64,000 nt of DNA, taken from positions 558,001 to 622,000 of the forward strand of contig CBDDKR010000001.1 of NCBI GenBank assembly GCA_965230345.1, given 5' to 3'. Below the pieces are notes generated by a model. The model was not told the DNA's origin. It did no database searches and worked only from the letters and a program-made list of their open reading frames with translations. This document shows positions 17,440 through 26,036 of the stretch, in pieces. The translations under genes were made by a program, and so were the position numbers. This DNA comes from JADKBO01 sp965230345. Lineage in GTDB: Bacteria; Bacteroidota; Bacteroidia; Chitinophagales; Saprospiraceae. The stretch's first letter is position 1, and every line of letters begins with the position of its first letter.

Positions 17440-17852
17440 ATTGAGTGAAGGCCAGATAAAGGATATTTATGCGAGAAAAGAGCTTATCCCAATTCGTTTG
17501 CGGCTTAAAAAAAAAGTAGGGTAGAACAATAGTGAAGGAGAATTTCGGCTTGCTTGAGAACATTGAATAAAATATGAATCAGATTCTTGAAAGACAAATA
17601 GAAAAATTGGAGCCAAAAAGTATGTACAAAAATCTTAGTGAATGAAAGACGCTCGTTGCCTTTATAGGATGTTCATGAAACGTAAACAAGGCATGTTCTA
17701 GGACGCAAGCCCGGATGTGTGCAAAAGTTACAAGATATAAACAGATGAATGAAGCTAATGATGCAATCAAAATTTCCAAAGATGATAAGCTTCGAATTAA
17801 ATAATAAATGGTATTAAAGCCGCAAACTAGACGGAACCTAGGAGTGTTATAC
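17430..17852 (+). repeat. Type A gene-less cassette body, copy 6
   Basis: The last of the four tandem copies. The 5' part is close to copy 3, while the 3' part (GATGCAATCAAAATTTCC) matches copies 8 and 9 better, suggesting recombination among copies. Confidence 0.85.
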
Positions 17853-17924
17853 GGCGTATAACACTTTGTATCACTCCACATCTCCAAGAAGTCGATGTGT
17901 CGGATACATTTACCGTTGTACGCA
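17853..17924 (+). other. attC site 19 (type A)
   Basis: GGCGTATAAC at 17853 complements head GTTATACGCC at 17430. Cut at G17915. Confidence 0.94.
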
Positions 17925-17928
17925 ATTT

Positions 17929-19464
17929 ATGAGAACCGCCTTCCAAATATTAATATTGACCTTTTTTTCAGCTTCTTGCCAACCACAAGAACTGAATGTG
18001 AGTATTGAAAATATTGAGATTAATATTCCTGGAAGTCCTGGACCTTGGCTAAAATATAAAGACAACTTCTATTGCTATTTTAAAACGGACAATGACCAAT
18101 TTAGTTCTGGTTCTAATCATCAATTTTATATTCTTGATAAGAACGGAAAGGTCAAATCAAAGATTGAAGTTCCAAAAAAATTACAAACCTTTTATTACGA
18201 TTTATACATTAAGAACGATACAATATTTACAACAGAGTATTATGACCACAATACATTTTATCTCGACCAAACAAAAAACACTTGGGTAGAAACTAAAAAA
18301 GGAATTGACCTATATTTTGAAGATAATGATTATTCCGTTTATTCTCTTGATTTTGGAGAATGGGGCGGAGTAACTTGGTTTGAAAACAAAAAGACAGGTA
18401 AACAATATGAAATAGGCTTAACATCGCCAGTAGTCAATAAATTTAATGACAGCTACTATCTTACGTCAGGAATATCTGTTTTGAAAATTAAAGACCCAAA
18501 AAAATTAGATGAAAGTAAAGAGCCATACGATTATAAAAAAGCTGTTGCTGACCTTGAAAATAGATACCACAGAAACGGAAATAATACTACAAACGGAGCG
18601 GAAATAATATTTGAATATAAAGATAATGACTATTTCAACCCAACTTTTTCAATAACAACATCGTTCATTTTCAACGATGAACTATATCATTTATATAAAG
18701 ACAGTATTTCAACCAAAATCGGAATTATTGAAAATAAAAAGTTAGTTTCTATCTACGAATTTGAAAACAAGATTCGTCCATTGCAATGGTACTACGATAC
18801 AAGAAACCCAATTCAAAACAACAACTTTCAGTCAACTCAATTCCGAACAGAAAAAGAATCAGTTTATGGAATTATTGAAATAAACAAAAACAATGTCAGA
18901 CTGACTTACTTTAATAATACTTATTCGGAACCTGTATTTGGGGAAAAGAAAATGAATGAGTGGTTTGAAAATACTTTTGAAACATATTTTTCAGACTTTA
19001 GCTCATTGACTTTAAGTGAAATCGATAAAGTCGAACAAGAGATGAGTGCAACTAATTTAACCCAAAAGCATAAAATATCAACATATCGACTTGATGGTCG
19101 AGATGTAGAGACACCAAGAATTTACCGAAAAATTGAGAATGAAAAATTGAAACTCATAACATTGTATTATTATTCGGGAAATGATAAGAAAATTCAGTTA
19201 ATAAAATTTGATTGGGGACAAAACAGAAACCAAAATCAAAATATTTCTGACGTTATTGCCTCAATGTCAGATGAAGAAAAAACAGAGAATATCTACAAGC
19301 AAAAATTTGATTGGATTTCAAACTACCTGAAAGAAAAATTAGGAGAACCTAACGACTATAAAACCGACAAAAATGGAGCTGAACAACAATGGACTAAAGG
19401 AAATAAAATAGTTATCTTGGAATACGGTAAAAGAGATGTCGAACTAACAATTTATAACGAATAA
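17929..19464 (+). CDS. Large lipoprotein of unknown function
   Basis: A 511-residue protein from ATG 17929, 14 bases after the cassette cut. A longer frame starting at TTG 17866 would begin inside the attC. The signal MRTAFQILILTFFSASC ends in a lipobox cysteine. The body is rich in tyrosine, asparagine and alternating beta-strand patterns (FYILDKNGKVKSKIEVP, YSVYSLDFGEWGGVTWF), which would fit a beta-propeller, but no motif is diagnostic. The C-terminal ~60 residues (LKEKLGEPNDYKTDKNG, VILEYGKRDVELTIYN) look like a small alpha/beta domain. Predicted to sit on the envelope. No partner gene shares its cassette. Confidence 0.8.
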   Translation: MRTAFQILILTFFSASCQPQELNVSIENIEINIPGSPGPWLKYKDNFYCYFKTDNDQFSSGSNHQFYILDKNGKVKSKIEVPKKLQTFYYDLYIKNDTIFTTEYYDHNTFYLDQTKNTWVETKKGIDLYFEDNDYSVYSLDFGEWGGVTWFENKKTGKQYEIGLTSPVVNKFNDSYYLTSGISVLKIKDPKKLDESKEPYDYKKAVADLENRYHRNGNNTTNGAEIIFEYKDNDYFNPTFSITTSFIFNDELYHLYKDSISTKIGIIENKKLVSIYEFENKIRPLQWYYDTRNPIQNNNFQSTQFRTEKESVYGIIEINKNNVRLTYFNNTYSEPVFGEKKMNEWFENTFETYFSDFSSLTLSEIDKVEQEMSATNLTQKHKISTYRLDGRDVETPRIYRKIENEKLKLITLYYYSGNDKKIQLIKFDWGQNRNQNQNISDVIASMSDEEKTENIYKQKFDWISNYLKEKLGEPNDYKTDKNGAEQQWTKGNKIVILEYGKRDVELTIYNE

Positions 19465-19469
19465 AAAAC

Positions 19470-19606
19470 TGCGTACAACAATGGCTATAAGTAATTGCTT
19501 GTTTTCGCCTACTTCTGAAAATCCGCGAGGATTTTCAGTTTGGTGTGTACTTGCAAAGTTAAGTACTAACCCACGCAACTACTCATAGCCGAGACCGTTA
19601 CCAGCA
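19470..19606 (+). other. attC site 20 (long, 137 bp)
   Basis: TGCGTACAAC at 19470 exactly complements head GTTGTACGCA at 17915. Cut at G19597. The outer inner arms are GGCTATAAGTA and TACTCATAGCC; the central loop carries its own CTGAAAATCC/GGATTTTCAG hairpin. The length is about twice that of the other sites. Confidence 0.9.
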
Positions 19607-19622
19607 ATTAAAAAAAACACAC

Positions 19623-20552
19623 ATGAGAGTATTTGTTACAGCCCATTTAATGTTTTTCTTACTAAGCTATACTTTTGGACAAAAACTTGAAAAGATTTAT
19701 CTCAATGAAAATGATAGTACGTCAAACCTCTATCTGACAGTTTTACCTGAGGAAATTAAAGGGTGTTTGTTTCTTATAACTAGTTTCTATGAAACACCTG
19801 AACACGTCATGGAACAAACTGACTTACCACTTTTAGCGGCAAAAGAAGATATCTTGACAATTATACCAACATTCAAAACAGGATTAGCATCTTTTGGAAT
19901 TGATAGTTTAACTCAACTTTCCTTTAAAGAAATCATAGAAGACGCTCATAATAGATACAATCTAAAAAACTCAAAATTTTATATTGGAGGCTTTTCAATT
20001 GGAGGAAGCTGTGCTGTAAAATTTGCAGAAGATGCGGTTAAAGAAAAGTATCAATATCGACCTGATGCAGTTTTTGTTGTTGACCCACCTTTAGACTTTA
20101 TAAGATTTTATAATTCCTATAAACGTACTTTGAGAATTGCCCCAAATTCAAAACTTCGAAAAGAGGCTATTTACATGATGGAAAGAATGCGAAATGAATT
20201 CGATGGAACTCCTGTCACGAACAAACAAAACTATATTAACAAATCTCCTTACTGTTTCACTGATACAAACCAAACAGCCATAAAGCATATCGTTAATATA
20301 CCCATTCGATACTACACTGAACCCGAATTGAATTGGAAAATGAAAGAACTAGGAAGTACTGATTATTCCGATATAAATGGATTAGATGGTTCATGTATGA
20401 TTAATGAACTAATTCTTTTGGGTAATAAAAAAGCAGAATTAATACTTACAAAGGATAAGGGCTACAGAAGACCAGATCATAGAAAACAGCCTCACTCTTG
20501 GAGCATCATTGATGAAGAGGAACTAATTAAATGGTTACAAGAATTAAAATAA
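19623..20552 (+). CDS. Exported alpha/beta hydrolase family protein
   Basis: A 309-residue protein with signal peptide MRVFVTAHLMFFLLSYTFGQ. GGFSIGGS near residue 125 is the nucleophile elbow (GxSxG) of alpha/beta hydrolases, and the following segment (AVFVVDPPLDFIRFY) fits the strand carrying the acid. A candidate catalytic histidine is in QPHSWSIIDEEEL near the C-terminus. The overall pattern is that of small esterase- or dienelactone-hydrolase-like proteins; the substrate is unknown. It lies alone in its cassette, 26 bases after the cut, and the attC starts right after its stop. Confidence 0.78.
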   Translation: MRVFVTAHLMFFLLSYTFGQKLEKIYLNENDSTSNLYLTVLPEEIKGCLFLITSFYETPEHVMEQTDLPLLAAKEDILTIIPTFKTGLASFGIDSLTQLSFKEIIEDAHNRYNLKNSKFYIGGFSIGGSCAVKFAEDAVKEKYQYRPDAVFVVDPPLDFIRFYNSYKRTLRIAPNSKLRKEAIYMMERMRNEFDGTPVTNKQNYINKSPYCFTDTNQTAIKHIVNIPIRYYTEPELNWKMKELGSTDYSDINGLDGSCMINELILLGNKKAELILTKDKGYRRPDHRKQPHSWSIIDEEELIKWLQELK

Positions 20553-20555
20553 AAA

Positions 20556-20631
20556 TACTGGTAACAATGTGTATCAAATCATAGCATCCAAGACTGGATG
20601 CTACACTTTATACACGTGACCGTTATACGCC
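20556..20631 (+). other. attC site 21
   Basis: TACTGGTAAC at 20556 complements head GTTACCAGCA at 19597 with one mismatch. Cut at G20622. The inner arms GTGTATCAAA and TTTATACACG flank a perfect GCATCCA/TGGATGC hairpin; a close relative is at 35944. Confidence 0.93.
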
Positions 20632-21039
20632 ATTGAGAGAAAGTCAGATAAAGGAAGTTTACGCATAGAAAGAGCTTACCCCAAATCGTTTGCGGCTTAA
20701 TAAAGTGGGGTGGAGTACAAGTGAAGGAGAAGTTCGGCTTGCTTGAGAGCATTGAATAGAACCAGATCAGATTCTTGAAATAGAAATAGTAAACTAGGAG
20801 CAAAAAAGTATATAAAAAATCTAAGAGATTGAAAGACCATCGTTGCTTAAATGGGATGTGCACCAAACGTAATCAAGGCATGTTCAAGGACGCAAGCCTA
20901 GATGCGCTCGATATGAAGATAGATAAGACAGAAAAATTAAATCAATAATGCAAGCGATGTTATCAAAGATGATAGCTTCGGATTACATAATAAAATGGTA
21001 TTAAAGCCGCAAACTATACGGAACCGAGGAGTGTTATAC
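20622..21039 (+). repeat. Type A gene-less cassette body, copy 7
   Basis: A more diverged copy, with TTTGCGGCTTAATAAAG in the left arm and ATACGG after the right arm. An in-frame stop (GCATAG) interrupts the short head-proximal frame that is open in other copies, which argues against strong selection on that peptide. Confidence 0.83.
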
Positions 21040-21111
21040 GGCGTATAACACTATGTATCACTCCACACCGCCAATTAGGCGAAGTGTCGGATACATTTAC
21101 CGTTAGCCACA
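21040..21111 (+). other. attC site 22 (type A)
   Basis: GGCGTATAAC at 21040 complements head GTTATACGCC at 20622. Cut at G21102. Confidence 0.94.
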
Positions 21112-21127
21112 AGCTGAAAACAAGGGA

Positions 21128-21658
21128 ATGAAAAACGACCTAACAACAATGAAATCCCTTCACAAAATAGAAACCATAATCCAAGGCGACTTATTTTTAA
21201 GCGAAGGAAAACCCTGCCATAAAATCGGTCAGATAAAGAAAGGTGTATTAAGGGGACATGTCGTTAACCACGATGGTGATGAAATCACCACACATTTTTA
21301 CCAAGAGGGAGATATGATAATCGGCAGTTTTTTACCCAATGTAGCAGTTTCAATGACAATACAAGCGTTGAATGACTGTGAAATCTCAATTGCCAATTAT
21401 GCAGAAGTGATGAGTCAGGTTAATGTTAATCCAAAAATTACTTCAATTATTAATCGGGAGTTTGAGAAATTAAATACACAATCTCAATTTAGATTGGTGT
21501 CATTGCTGAATTTAAGTGCATTGGATAAATACAAACGTTTCTTGCAAGACTATCCAAACCTTTTAAACCGAATCCCTCATTATTATATTGCTCAATATTT
21601 GGGTATTACACCAACGCAATTGAGCAGGGTAAGAAAACAGTTTTCTCAACAAATGTAA
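21128..21658 (+). CDS. Crp/Fnr-like transcription regulator
   Basis: A 176-residue protein with a cyclic-nucleotide-binding-like N-terminal barrel (GDLFLSEGKPCHKIGQIKKG, HFYQEGDMIIGSF) and a short C-terminal helix-turn-helix (IPHYYIAQYLGITPTQLSRV). This is the layout of Bacteroidota Crp/Fnr-family regulators. It is the first gene of a three-gene cassette and could control its two downstream neighbours or host genes. The start is ATG 21128 or ATG 21149. The gap to the next gene is 59 bases. Confidence 0.85.
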   Translation: MKNDLTTMKSLHKIETIIQGDLFLSEGKPCHKIGQIKKGVLRGHVVNHDGDEITTHFYQEGDMIIGSFLPNVAVSMTIQALNDCEISIANYAEVMSQVNVNPKITSIINREFEKLNTQSQFRLVSLLNLSALDKYKRFLQDYPNLLNRIPHYYIAQYLGITPTQLSRVRKQFSQQM

Positions 21659-21717
21659 ATGAGATTGATTTTTGCGAAAGATAACTTTGCATTTTACTTT
21701 TTTGAAGAAACTAAAAT

Positions 21718-22281
21718 ATGAAATATCCAGTTATTTTAATCAGTCTGCTTTTAGTAATGTCTTGCAGCAATAAACCAGTACAAAGCAACCTTTCTCAATC
21801 CGAAATTTTTAAATCTGAAAAGATTTCAAAAGCAGCAAATATTACTTTAAATGAAAGTATAGAAACTGTTTTTCCTTTGTTCAATCCTGTTGAAGAACAA
21901 AAATGGGCACCACCTTTTAAGCCACAATTTATCTATCCTTTAGATGAAACCGTGCAAGAAGGAATGTCTTTTAAAACTATCAAAAAAGACCGAGAAGAAC
22001 CCGTATATCTTTGGATTCTCACTAAATACGATACTTCAAATTATCAATTACAATATTTATTGACAACCACCAACCGATATTGGACGATTGATATAGCCTG
22101 CACGACCATAAGTAATAACAAAACTTCGGCAAACATTCGTTATTCATACTATGCTCTTAATAAAGAAGGTATAGAGTTAAATAAAAATCACTTGAAACGT
22201 ATTTTTGGAATAAACCTGAAAGATTGGGAAAATGCTATCAACAATTATTTAATCAAAAAGCAAACCCAAAATGCCAACTAA
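21718..22281 (+). CDS. SRPBCC-like lipoprotein
   Basis: A 187-residue protein with lipobox signal MKYPVILISLLLVMSC. The mature part resembles START/SRPBCC domains: AANITLNESIETVFPLF at the start, KWAPPFKPQFIYP and YLLTTTNRYWTIDI in the middle, and a C-terminal helix (HLKRIFGINLKDWENAINNYL). Such domains form a helix-grip cavity for hydrophobic ligands. It overlaps the next gene by 11 bases, so the two are translationally coupled. Confidence 0.7.
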   Translation: MKYPVILISLLLVMSCSNKPVQSNLSQSEIFKSEKISKAANITLNESIETVFPLFNPVEEQKWAPPFKPQFIYPLDETVQEGMSFKTIKKDREEPVYLWILTKYDTSNYQLQYLLTTTNRYWTIDIACTTISNNKTSANIRYSYYALNKEGIELNKNHLKRIFGINLKDWENAINNYLIKKQTQNAN

Positions 22282-22693
22282 TAATCAAAAGCATTATCAA
22301 TTAAGTGATGCTGAGTTTGAGCAACAATTTGCCAATTGTACCATAGACCCAACACTATTTAGCCACGAAGCACACGTTAGACTTACGTGGATTCACCTTA
22401 AAAAATATGGAATGGAACGAACTATTAATAATATGCAAAAACAAATATCTGATTTCGCTCGGTTTCATATCGCTAAAGGCAAATATCACACTACAATTAC
22501 CGTAGCCGCAGTCCAAATTATTAATCTTTTTATGCAAAAATCAAATTCCATACTTTTTAAAGAGTTTATTAAAGAACACCGTATTTTAATTGATAATTTT
22601 AAAAATCTATTAGGCTCTCACTATAGCAAATCAGTTTTACACTCTGAAACAGCTAAAACTAAATATATTGAACCTGATTTAATTAATTGGTGA
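22271..22693 (+). CDS. Conserved-looking small protein, function unknown
   Basis: A 140-residue soluble protein with no signal peptide. It contains FSHEAHVRLTWIHLKKYG near residue 35 and FHIAKGKYHTTITVAAVQII near residue 70; the regularly placed histidines suggest a metal or cofactor site. It is mostly helical in appearance. I recognise no named family. The coupling to the SRPBCC-like lipoprotein and the Crp/Fnr-like regulator suggests one small functional unit carried by a single cassette. Confidence 0.7.
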   Translation: MPTNNQKHYQLSDAEFEQQFANCTIDPTLFSHEAHVRLTWIHLKKYGMERTINNMQKQISDFARFHIAKGKYHTTITVAAVQIINLFMQKSNSILFKEFIKEHRILIDNFKNLLGSHYSKSVLHSETAKTKYIEPDLINW

Positions 22694-22702
22694 ATAAAGC
22701 CA

Positions 22703-22839
22703 GTGGCTAACATTGTGTATAAGCAATAGCGGTTTGGGTACTAACTCGAACCATTTTTTCGCTTAATTAAAGTATATTGCTATTTGAAAAGTAGTCGAAC
22801 AAAATCCGCTACTGCTCATACACGAGACCGTTATACGCC
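22703..22839 (+). other. attC site 23 (long, 137 bp)
   Basis: GTGGCTAAC at 22703 exactly complements head GTTAGCCAC at 21102. Cut at G22830. The inner arms are GTGTATAAGCA/TGCTCATACAC. The AT-rich central loop is longer than usual. Confidence 0.9.
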
Positions 22840-23250
22840 ATTGAGTGAAAGTCAGATAAAGGAAGTTTACGCTAAGAAAGAGCTTGTCCCAATTCGTTTG
22901 CGGCTTAAAAAAGTAGGGTAGAGCAATAGTGAAGGAGAAGTTCGGCTTGCTTGCGAACATTGAATAAAAGATGAATCAGGTATTTGAAAGCCAAATAGAG
23001 AACATGGAGTCAAAACGTATATACAAAAACTGAGAGATTGAAAGACGTTCGTTGCTTTTATGGGATGTTCAAGAAACGTAAACCCAATCATGTTCTAGGA
23101 CGCAAGCCCAGATGTGTACAAAAGTTACAAGACTTAAACAGATGAATGAAGCTAATGATGCAATCAAAATTTCCAAAGATGATAAGCTTCGAATGAAATA
23201 ACAAAATGGTGTTAAAGCCGCAAACTAGACGGAACCGAGGAGTGTTATAC
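22830..23250 (+). repeat. Type A gene-less cassette body, copy 8
   Basis: First of three tandem type A cassettes (22830-24280). The middle part (CTTGCGAACATTGAATAAAA) matches copy 12 closely, including the TATTTGAAAGCC variant. Confidence 0.85.
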
Positions 23251-23322
23251 GGCGTATAACACTATGTATCGCTCCACATCTCCAAGTAGTCGATGTGTCG
23301 GATACATTATCCGTTATACGCC
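23251..23322 (+). other. attC site 24 (type A)
   Basis: GGCGTATAAC at 23251 complements head GTTATACGCC at 22830. Cut at G23313. Confidence 0.94.
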
Positions 23323-23732
23323 ATTGAGTGAAAGTCAGATAAAGGGAGTTTACGCAAGAAAAGAGCTTATCCTAATTCGTTTGCGGCTTGAAAAAGTAGG
23401 GTAGATCAAGAGTGAAAGAGAAGTCCGGCTTGCTTGAGTTGTATAGTGAAAACGAGGTCAGATTCTTCAAAGGCAAATAGAGAAATTGGAGCCAAACAGT
23501 ATAAACAAAAATCTTAGAGATTGAAAGTTGTTCGTTGCTTTTATGGGATGTTCATGAAACGTAAACCCAATCATGTTCTAGGACGCAAGCCCAGATGTGT
23601 ACAAAAGTTACAAGACATAAACAGATGAATGAAGCTAATGATGCAATCAAAATTTCCAAAGATGATAAGCTTCGAATTAAATAATAAAAGGTATTAAAGC
23701 CGCAAACTTGACGGAACCTAGGAGTGTTATAC
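23313..23732 (+). repeat. Type A gene-less cassette body, copy 9
   Basis: Typical body with small differences (GGCTTGAAAAAG after the left arm; CTTGACGG after the right arm). The outer GTTTGCGGCTT/AAGCCGCAAAC pair is intact. Confidence 0.85.
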
Positions 23733-23804
23733 GGCGTATAACACTATGTATCGCTCCACATCTTCAAGTAGTCGATGTGTCGGATACATTTTCCGTTATA
23801 CGCC
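23733..23804 (+). other. attC site 25 (type A)
   Basis: GGCGTATAAC at 23733 complements head GTTATACGCC at 23313. Cut at G23795. Confidence 0.94.
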
Positions 23805-24217
23805 ATTGAGTGAAAGTCAGAAAAAGGAAGTTTACGCAAGAAAAGAGCTTATCCCAATTCGTTTGCGGCTTAAAAAAAGTAGGGTAGAGTTAGGATAAAG
23901 GATGTGTTCGGCTTGCTTTAGAACATTGAATAAAAGATGAAATAGATTTTTAAAGGACAAATAGAGAAATTGGAGCCTAAGAGTATCTACAAAAATCTTA
24001 GAGATTGAAAGACGATCGATGCCTTTATGGAATGTTCATGAAACGTAAACCCAATCATGTTCTAGGACGCAAGCCCGGATGTGTACAAAAGTTACAAGAC
24101 TTAAACAGATAAATGGAGTAAATGATACGAGCGTTAATTTGTAAAGAAATGAGCTTCGAATTAAATAATAAAATGGTATTAAAGCCGCAAACTAGACGGA
24201 ACTTAGGAGTGTTATAC
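23795..24217 (+). repeat. Type A gene-less cassette body, copy 10
   Basis: Typical outer arms but a diverged middle (GTTAGGATAAAGGATG). The 3' part matches copy 4, including the 34-codon frame from ATG 24122 ending in the attC. Confidence 0.85.
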
Positions 24218-24289
24218 GGCGTATAACACTATGTATCAGTCCACATCTCCAAGTAGTCGATGTGTCGGATACATTTACCGTTATCATCA
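24218..24289 (+). other. attC site 26 (type A)
   Basis: GGCGTATAAC at 24218 complements head GTTATACGCC at 23795. Cut at G24280. Confidence 0.94.
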
Positions 24290-24299
24290 ATCATGTAAT

Positions 24300-25019
24300 A
24301 TGCAAGTAAAAACAATCATTATCACCACTATAATGTTAATTACTTTAAGCTGTAGAAATTCGGAGTTGAAAGATTATGAAACTGTATTGTCAGAAATTAT
24401 CGTAGAAAAGTTGCACCAAACTAAATACAGAATCATTGAATATGAATACAAATATGGAAGAGATAGAAAGATATTTTCATTACTGGACACTTTGATAAAT
24501 GACCTAAAAACATTTAATTCAATTGTTTCATGCAAAGAAGGTATTATTGATTACATTAATAATATTGATACAGCTTATACTAACGAATTTGAAAGGGAAG
24601 CGTATAAGGATGTCTTTATTCTAAGAGATAACCTTTTGAAAAATGATAAATCTAACGTTCAAAATTTGATATATTTGAACAGACTAATTGATGTATTTGC
24701 TATGGAAGAATCACTATCAATTCTTGTTCATCCAAAGTATCAAATTCAACCATTTTTTAAAGATACGGTATATCTAAATAAAGGGAGTAGTCTTAAATTA
24801 CCCTTAGCATTATATTTGGAATATGAAGGAGATTCTTTGTTACCAAATTATATAGAACACAATATCAATTTCCAATCACAATTCTTTGAATTCAGTACTT
24901 CAAATAGAAATTACGGAGAAGTTTATAAAGAATATTTGAAAATGAAAATTCAAAACGAGGTTACTGGTGAAACTTATACGATAAAAGATTCACTAACGAT
25001 AAAAATAGAAGACAGATGA
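24300..25019 (+). CDS. Lipoprotein of unknown function
   Basis: A 239-residue protein from ATG 24300, 20 bases after the cassette cut; a frame reaching back to 24231 would start inside the attC. The signal MQVKTIIITTIMLITLSC ends in a lipobox. The body is rich in acidic and hydrophobic residues, with long helical stretches (LSEIIVEKLHQTKYRIIEYEY) and a C-terminal beta-rich part (SQFFEFSTSNRNYGEVYKEY, MKIQNEVTGETYTIKDS). I recognise no family. The stop TGA is the start of the attC left box GATGATAAC. Confidence 0.75.
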   Translation: MQVKTIIITTIMLITLSCRNSELKDYETVLSEIIVEKLHQTKYRIIEYEYKYGRDRKIFSLLDTLINDLKTFNSIVSCKEGIIDYINNIDTAYTNEFEREAYKDVFILRDNLLKNDKSNVQNLIYLNRLIDVFAMEESLSILVHPKYQIQPFFKDTVYLNKGSSLKLPLALYLEYEGDSLLPNYIEHNINFQSQFFEFSTSNRNYGEVYKEYLKMKIQNEVTGETYTIKDSLTIKIEDR

Positions 25020-25088
25020 TAACAAGCGATGACGGTGTCAGATTGGCTATCGCCGAATCCGCCGCGTATCACCAGACCGTTATAGTCC
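25015..25088 (+). other. attC site 27
   Basis: GATGATAAC at 25015 exactly complements head GTTATCATC at 24280. Cut at G25079. Its inner part resembles attC sites 4 and 42 (AACAAGCGATGA). Confidence 0.93.
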
Positions 25089-25691
25089 ATGAACATGAAA
25101 AATGAAATTGTAAAACATTTATTTGCACTATTGTTAATATTAATATTGGTAAACTATTCAAGTAGTCAAACAAATTGCGAATCTGGCAAATTCTACTTTC
25201 CATTCCCAAATTCGGAGAATGCCGAAATTGGCTTGGATACATTGGTAAACGAATGGTATTCAAGTCATCTAAAATCAATGAATGAGCCAATCTTAACATG
25301 CGAAAATGATTGTGAAGTTATTAGAATTATGTATTTAGGAACATGGTCTAACCCAGAAATTTATCGAATTGAAAAATGTAGGAAGAATGTTATAGGATAC
25401 CATAAACAAACAAACGGTCATGGAGGCTACGAGCCAGGAGAACTTATTAAAGAAACTAAAAAAGAGATTAATCCCCAAAGCTGGGTAAATGTTTCGACTA
25501 AATTCACAAACCTTAAATCATCTAGAGTCTCAAACGAGACAAGTTTTGGAACTGACGGAAGTCAATGGATAATAGAAAGACGAACAGATTCAACTTATGA
25601 ATATATAGACAGATGGTCGATCGAACTAACAAATAAAGATAAAGAGCTCTTTGAATACTGTAAAGGAATAATGAACTTGATTAAAGAATAA
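25089..25691 (+). CDS. Secreted protein of unknown function
   Basis: A 200-residue protein with signal peptide (VKHLFALLLILILVNYSSSQ). The start is ATG 25089, or ATG 25095 six bases later. The mature protein has four cysteines, probably paired (NCESGKFYF, LTCENDCEVIRIMYLG, CRKNVIGYHKQ). GHGGYEPGELIKETKKE and RRTDSTYEYIDRWSIEL suggest a compact beta fold. No family recognised. It starts 9 bases after the cassette cut, leaving essentially no room for a promoter, so it depends on upstream transcription. Confidence 0.75.
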   Translation: MNMKNEIVKHLFALLLILILVNYSSSQTNCESGKFYFPFPNSENAEIGLDTLVNEWYSSHLKSMNEPILTCENDCEVIRIMYLGTWSNPEIYRIEKCRKNVIGYHKQTNGHGGYEPGELIKETKKEINPQSWVNVSTKFTNLKSSRVSNETSFGTDGSQWIIERRTDSTYEYIDRWSIELTNKDKELFEYCKGIMNLIKE

Positions 25692-25696
25692 AACAC

Positions 25697-25771
25697 GGAC
25701 TATAACATGCGCTGATGCGACATAAGTAATAAATATGACAGACGTCGCATAGCGCAAGACCGTTAGGGTAA
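25697..25771 (+). other. attC site 28
   Basis: GGACTATAAC at 25697 exactly complements head GTTATAGTCC at 25079. Cut at G25762. Subfamily with ATGCGCTGATGCGAC arms. Confidence 0.94.
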
Positions 25772-25802
25772 ATCTGACAATATTAGAAAATATAAAAGTT
25801 AG

Positions 25803-25810
25803 TATCTTTG
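25803..25810 (+). promoter_or_regulatory. Bacteroidota-type -7 box for the DUF433/DUF5615 pair
   Basis: TATCTTTG is a perfect TAnnTTTG match ending 4 bases before the ATG at 25815. No clear TTG is at -33. Transcription would begin at or after the start codon region, implying a leaderless message or a slightly later start. Confidence 0.5.
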
Positions 25811-25814
25811 TCAA

Positions 25815-26036
25815 ATGATTGATTATAGACAATATATTGAGATTAACTCTGGGAAGAGATTTGGTAAGCCTTGTATAAAGGGAACAAGAATTTCCGTGTA
25901 TGATGTTTTAAATTGGTTAGCTTCTGGGATGACAAAAACAGCAATTATAGAAGATTACCCAGAATTGGATGAAGAAATGATAAATGCATGTTTGTATTTT
26001 GCAGCAGATAGGACACAATTTTATGCTGTTGCGTAA
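25815..26036 (+). CDS. DUF433 antitoxin-like protein
   Basis: A 73-residue protein matching the DUF433 family (GKPCIKGTRISVYDVLNWLASGM, then IIEDYPELDEEMINACLYFA), a winged-helix-like DNA-binding family. DUF433 genes usually precede a DUF5615 PIN-like toxin and act as its antitoxin, as is the case here. The last codon overlaps the next start (TAATG), so the two are coupled. The pair fills its cassette. Confidence 0.9.
   Translation: MIDYRQYIEINSGKRFGKPCIKGTRISVYDVLNWLASGMTKTAIIEDYPELDEEMINACLYFAADRTQFYAVA

Noticed and set aside
15809..17924. Tandem repeats taken at first for a CRISPR array
   Set aside because: The units are over 480 bp, lack short identical repeats with unique spacers, and no cas genes are nearby. 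They are cassettes with attC sites.
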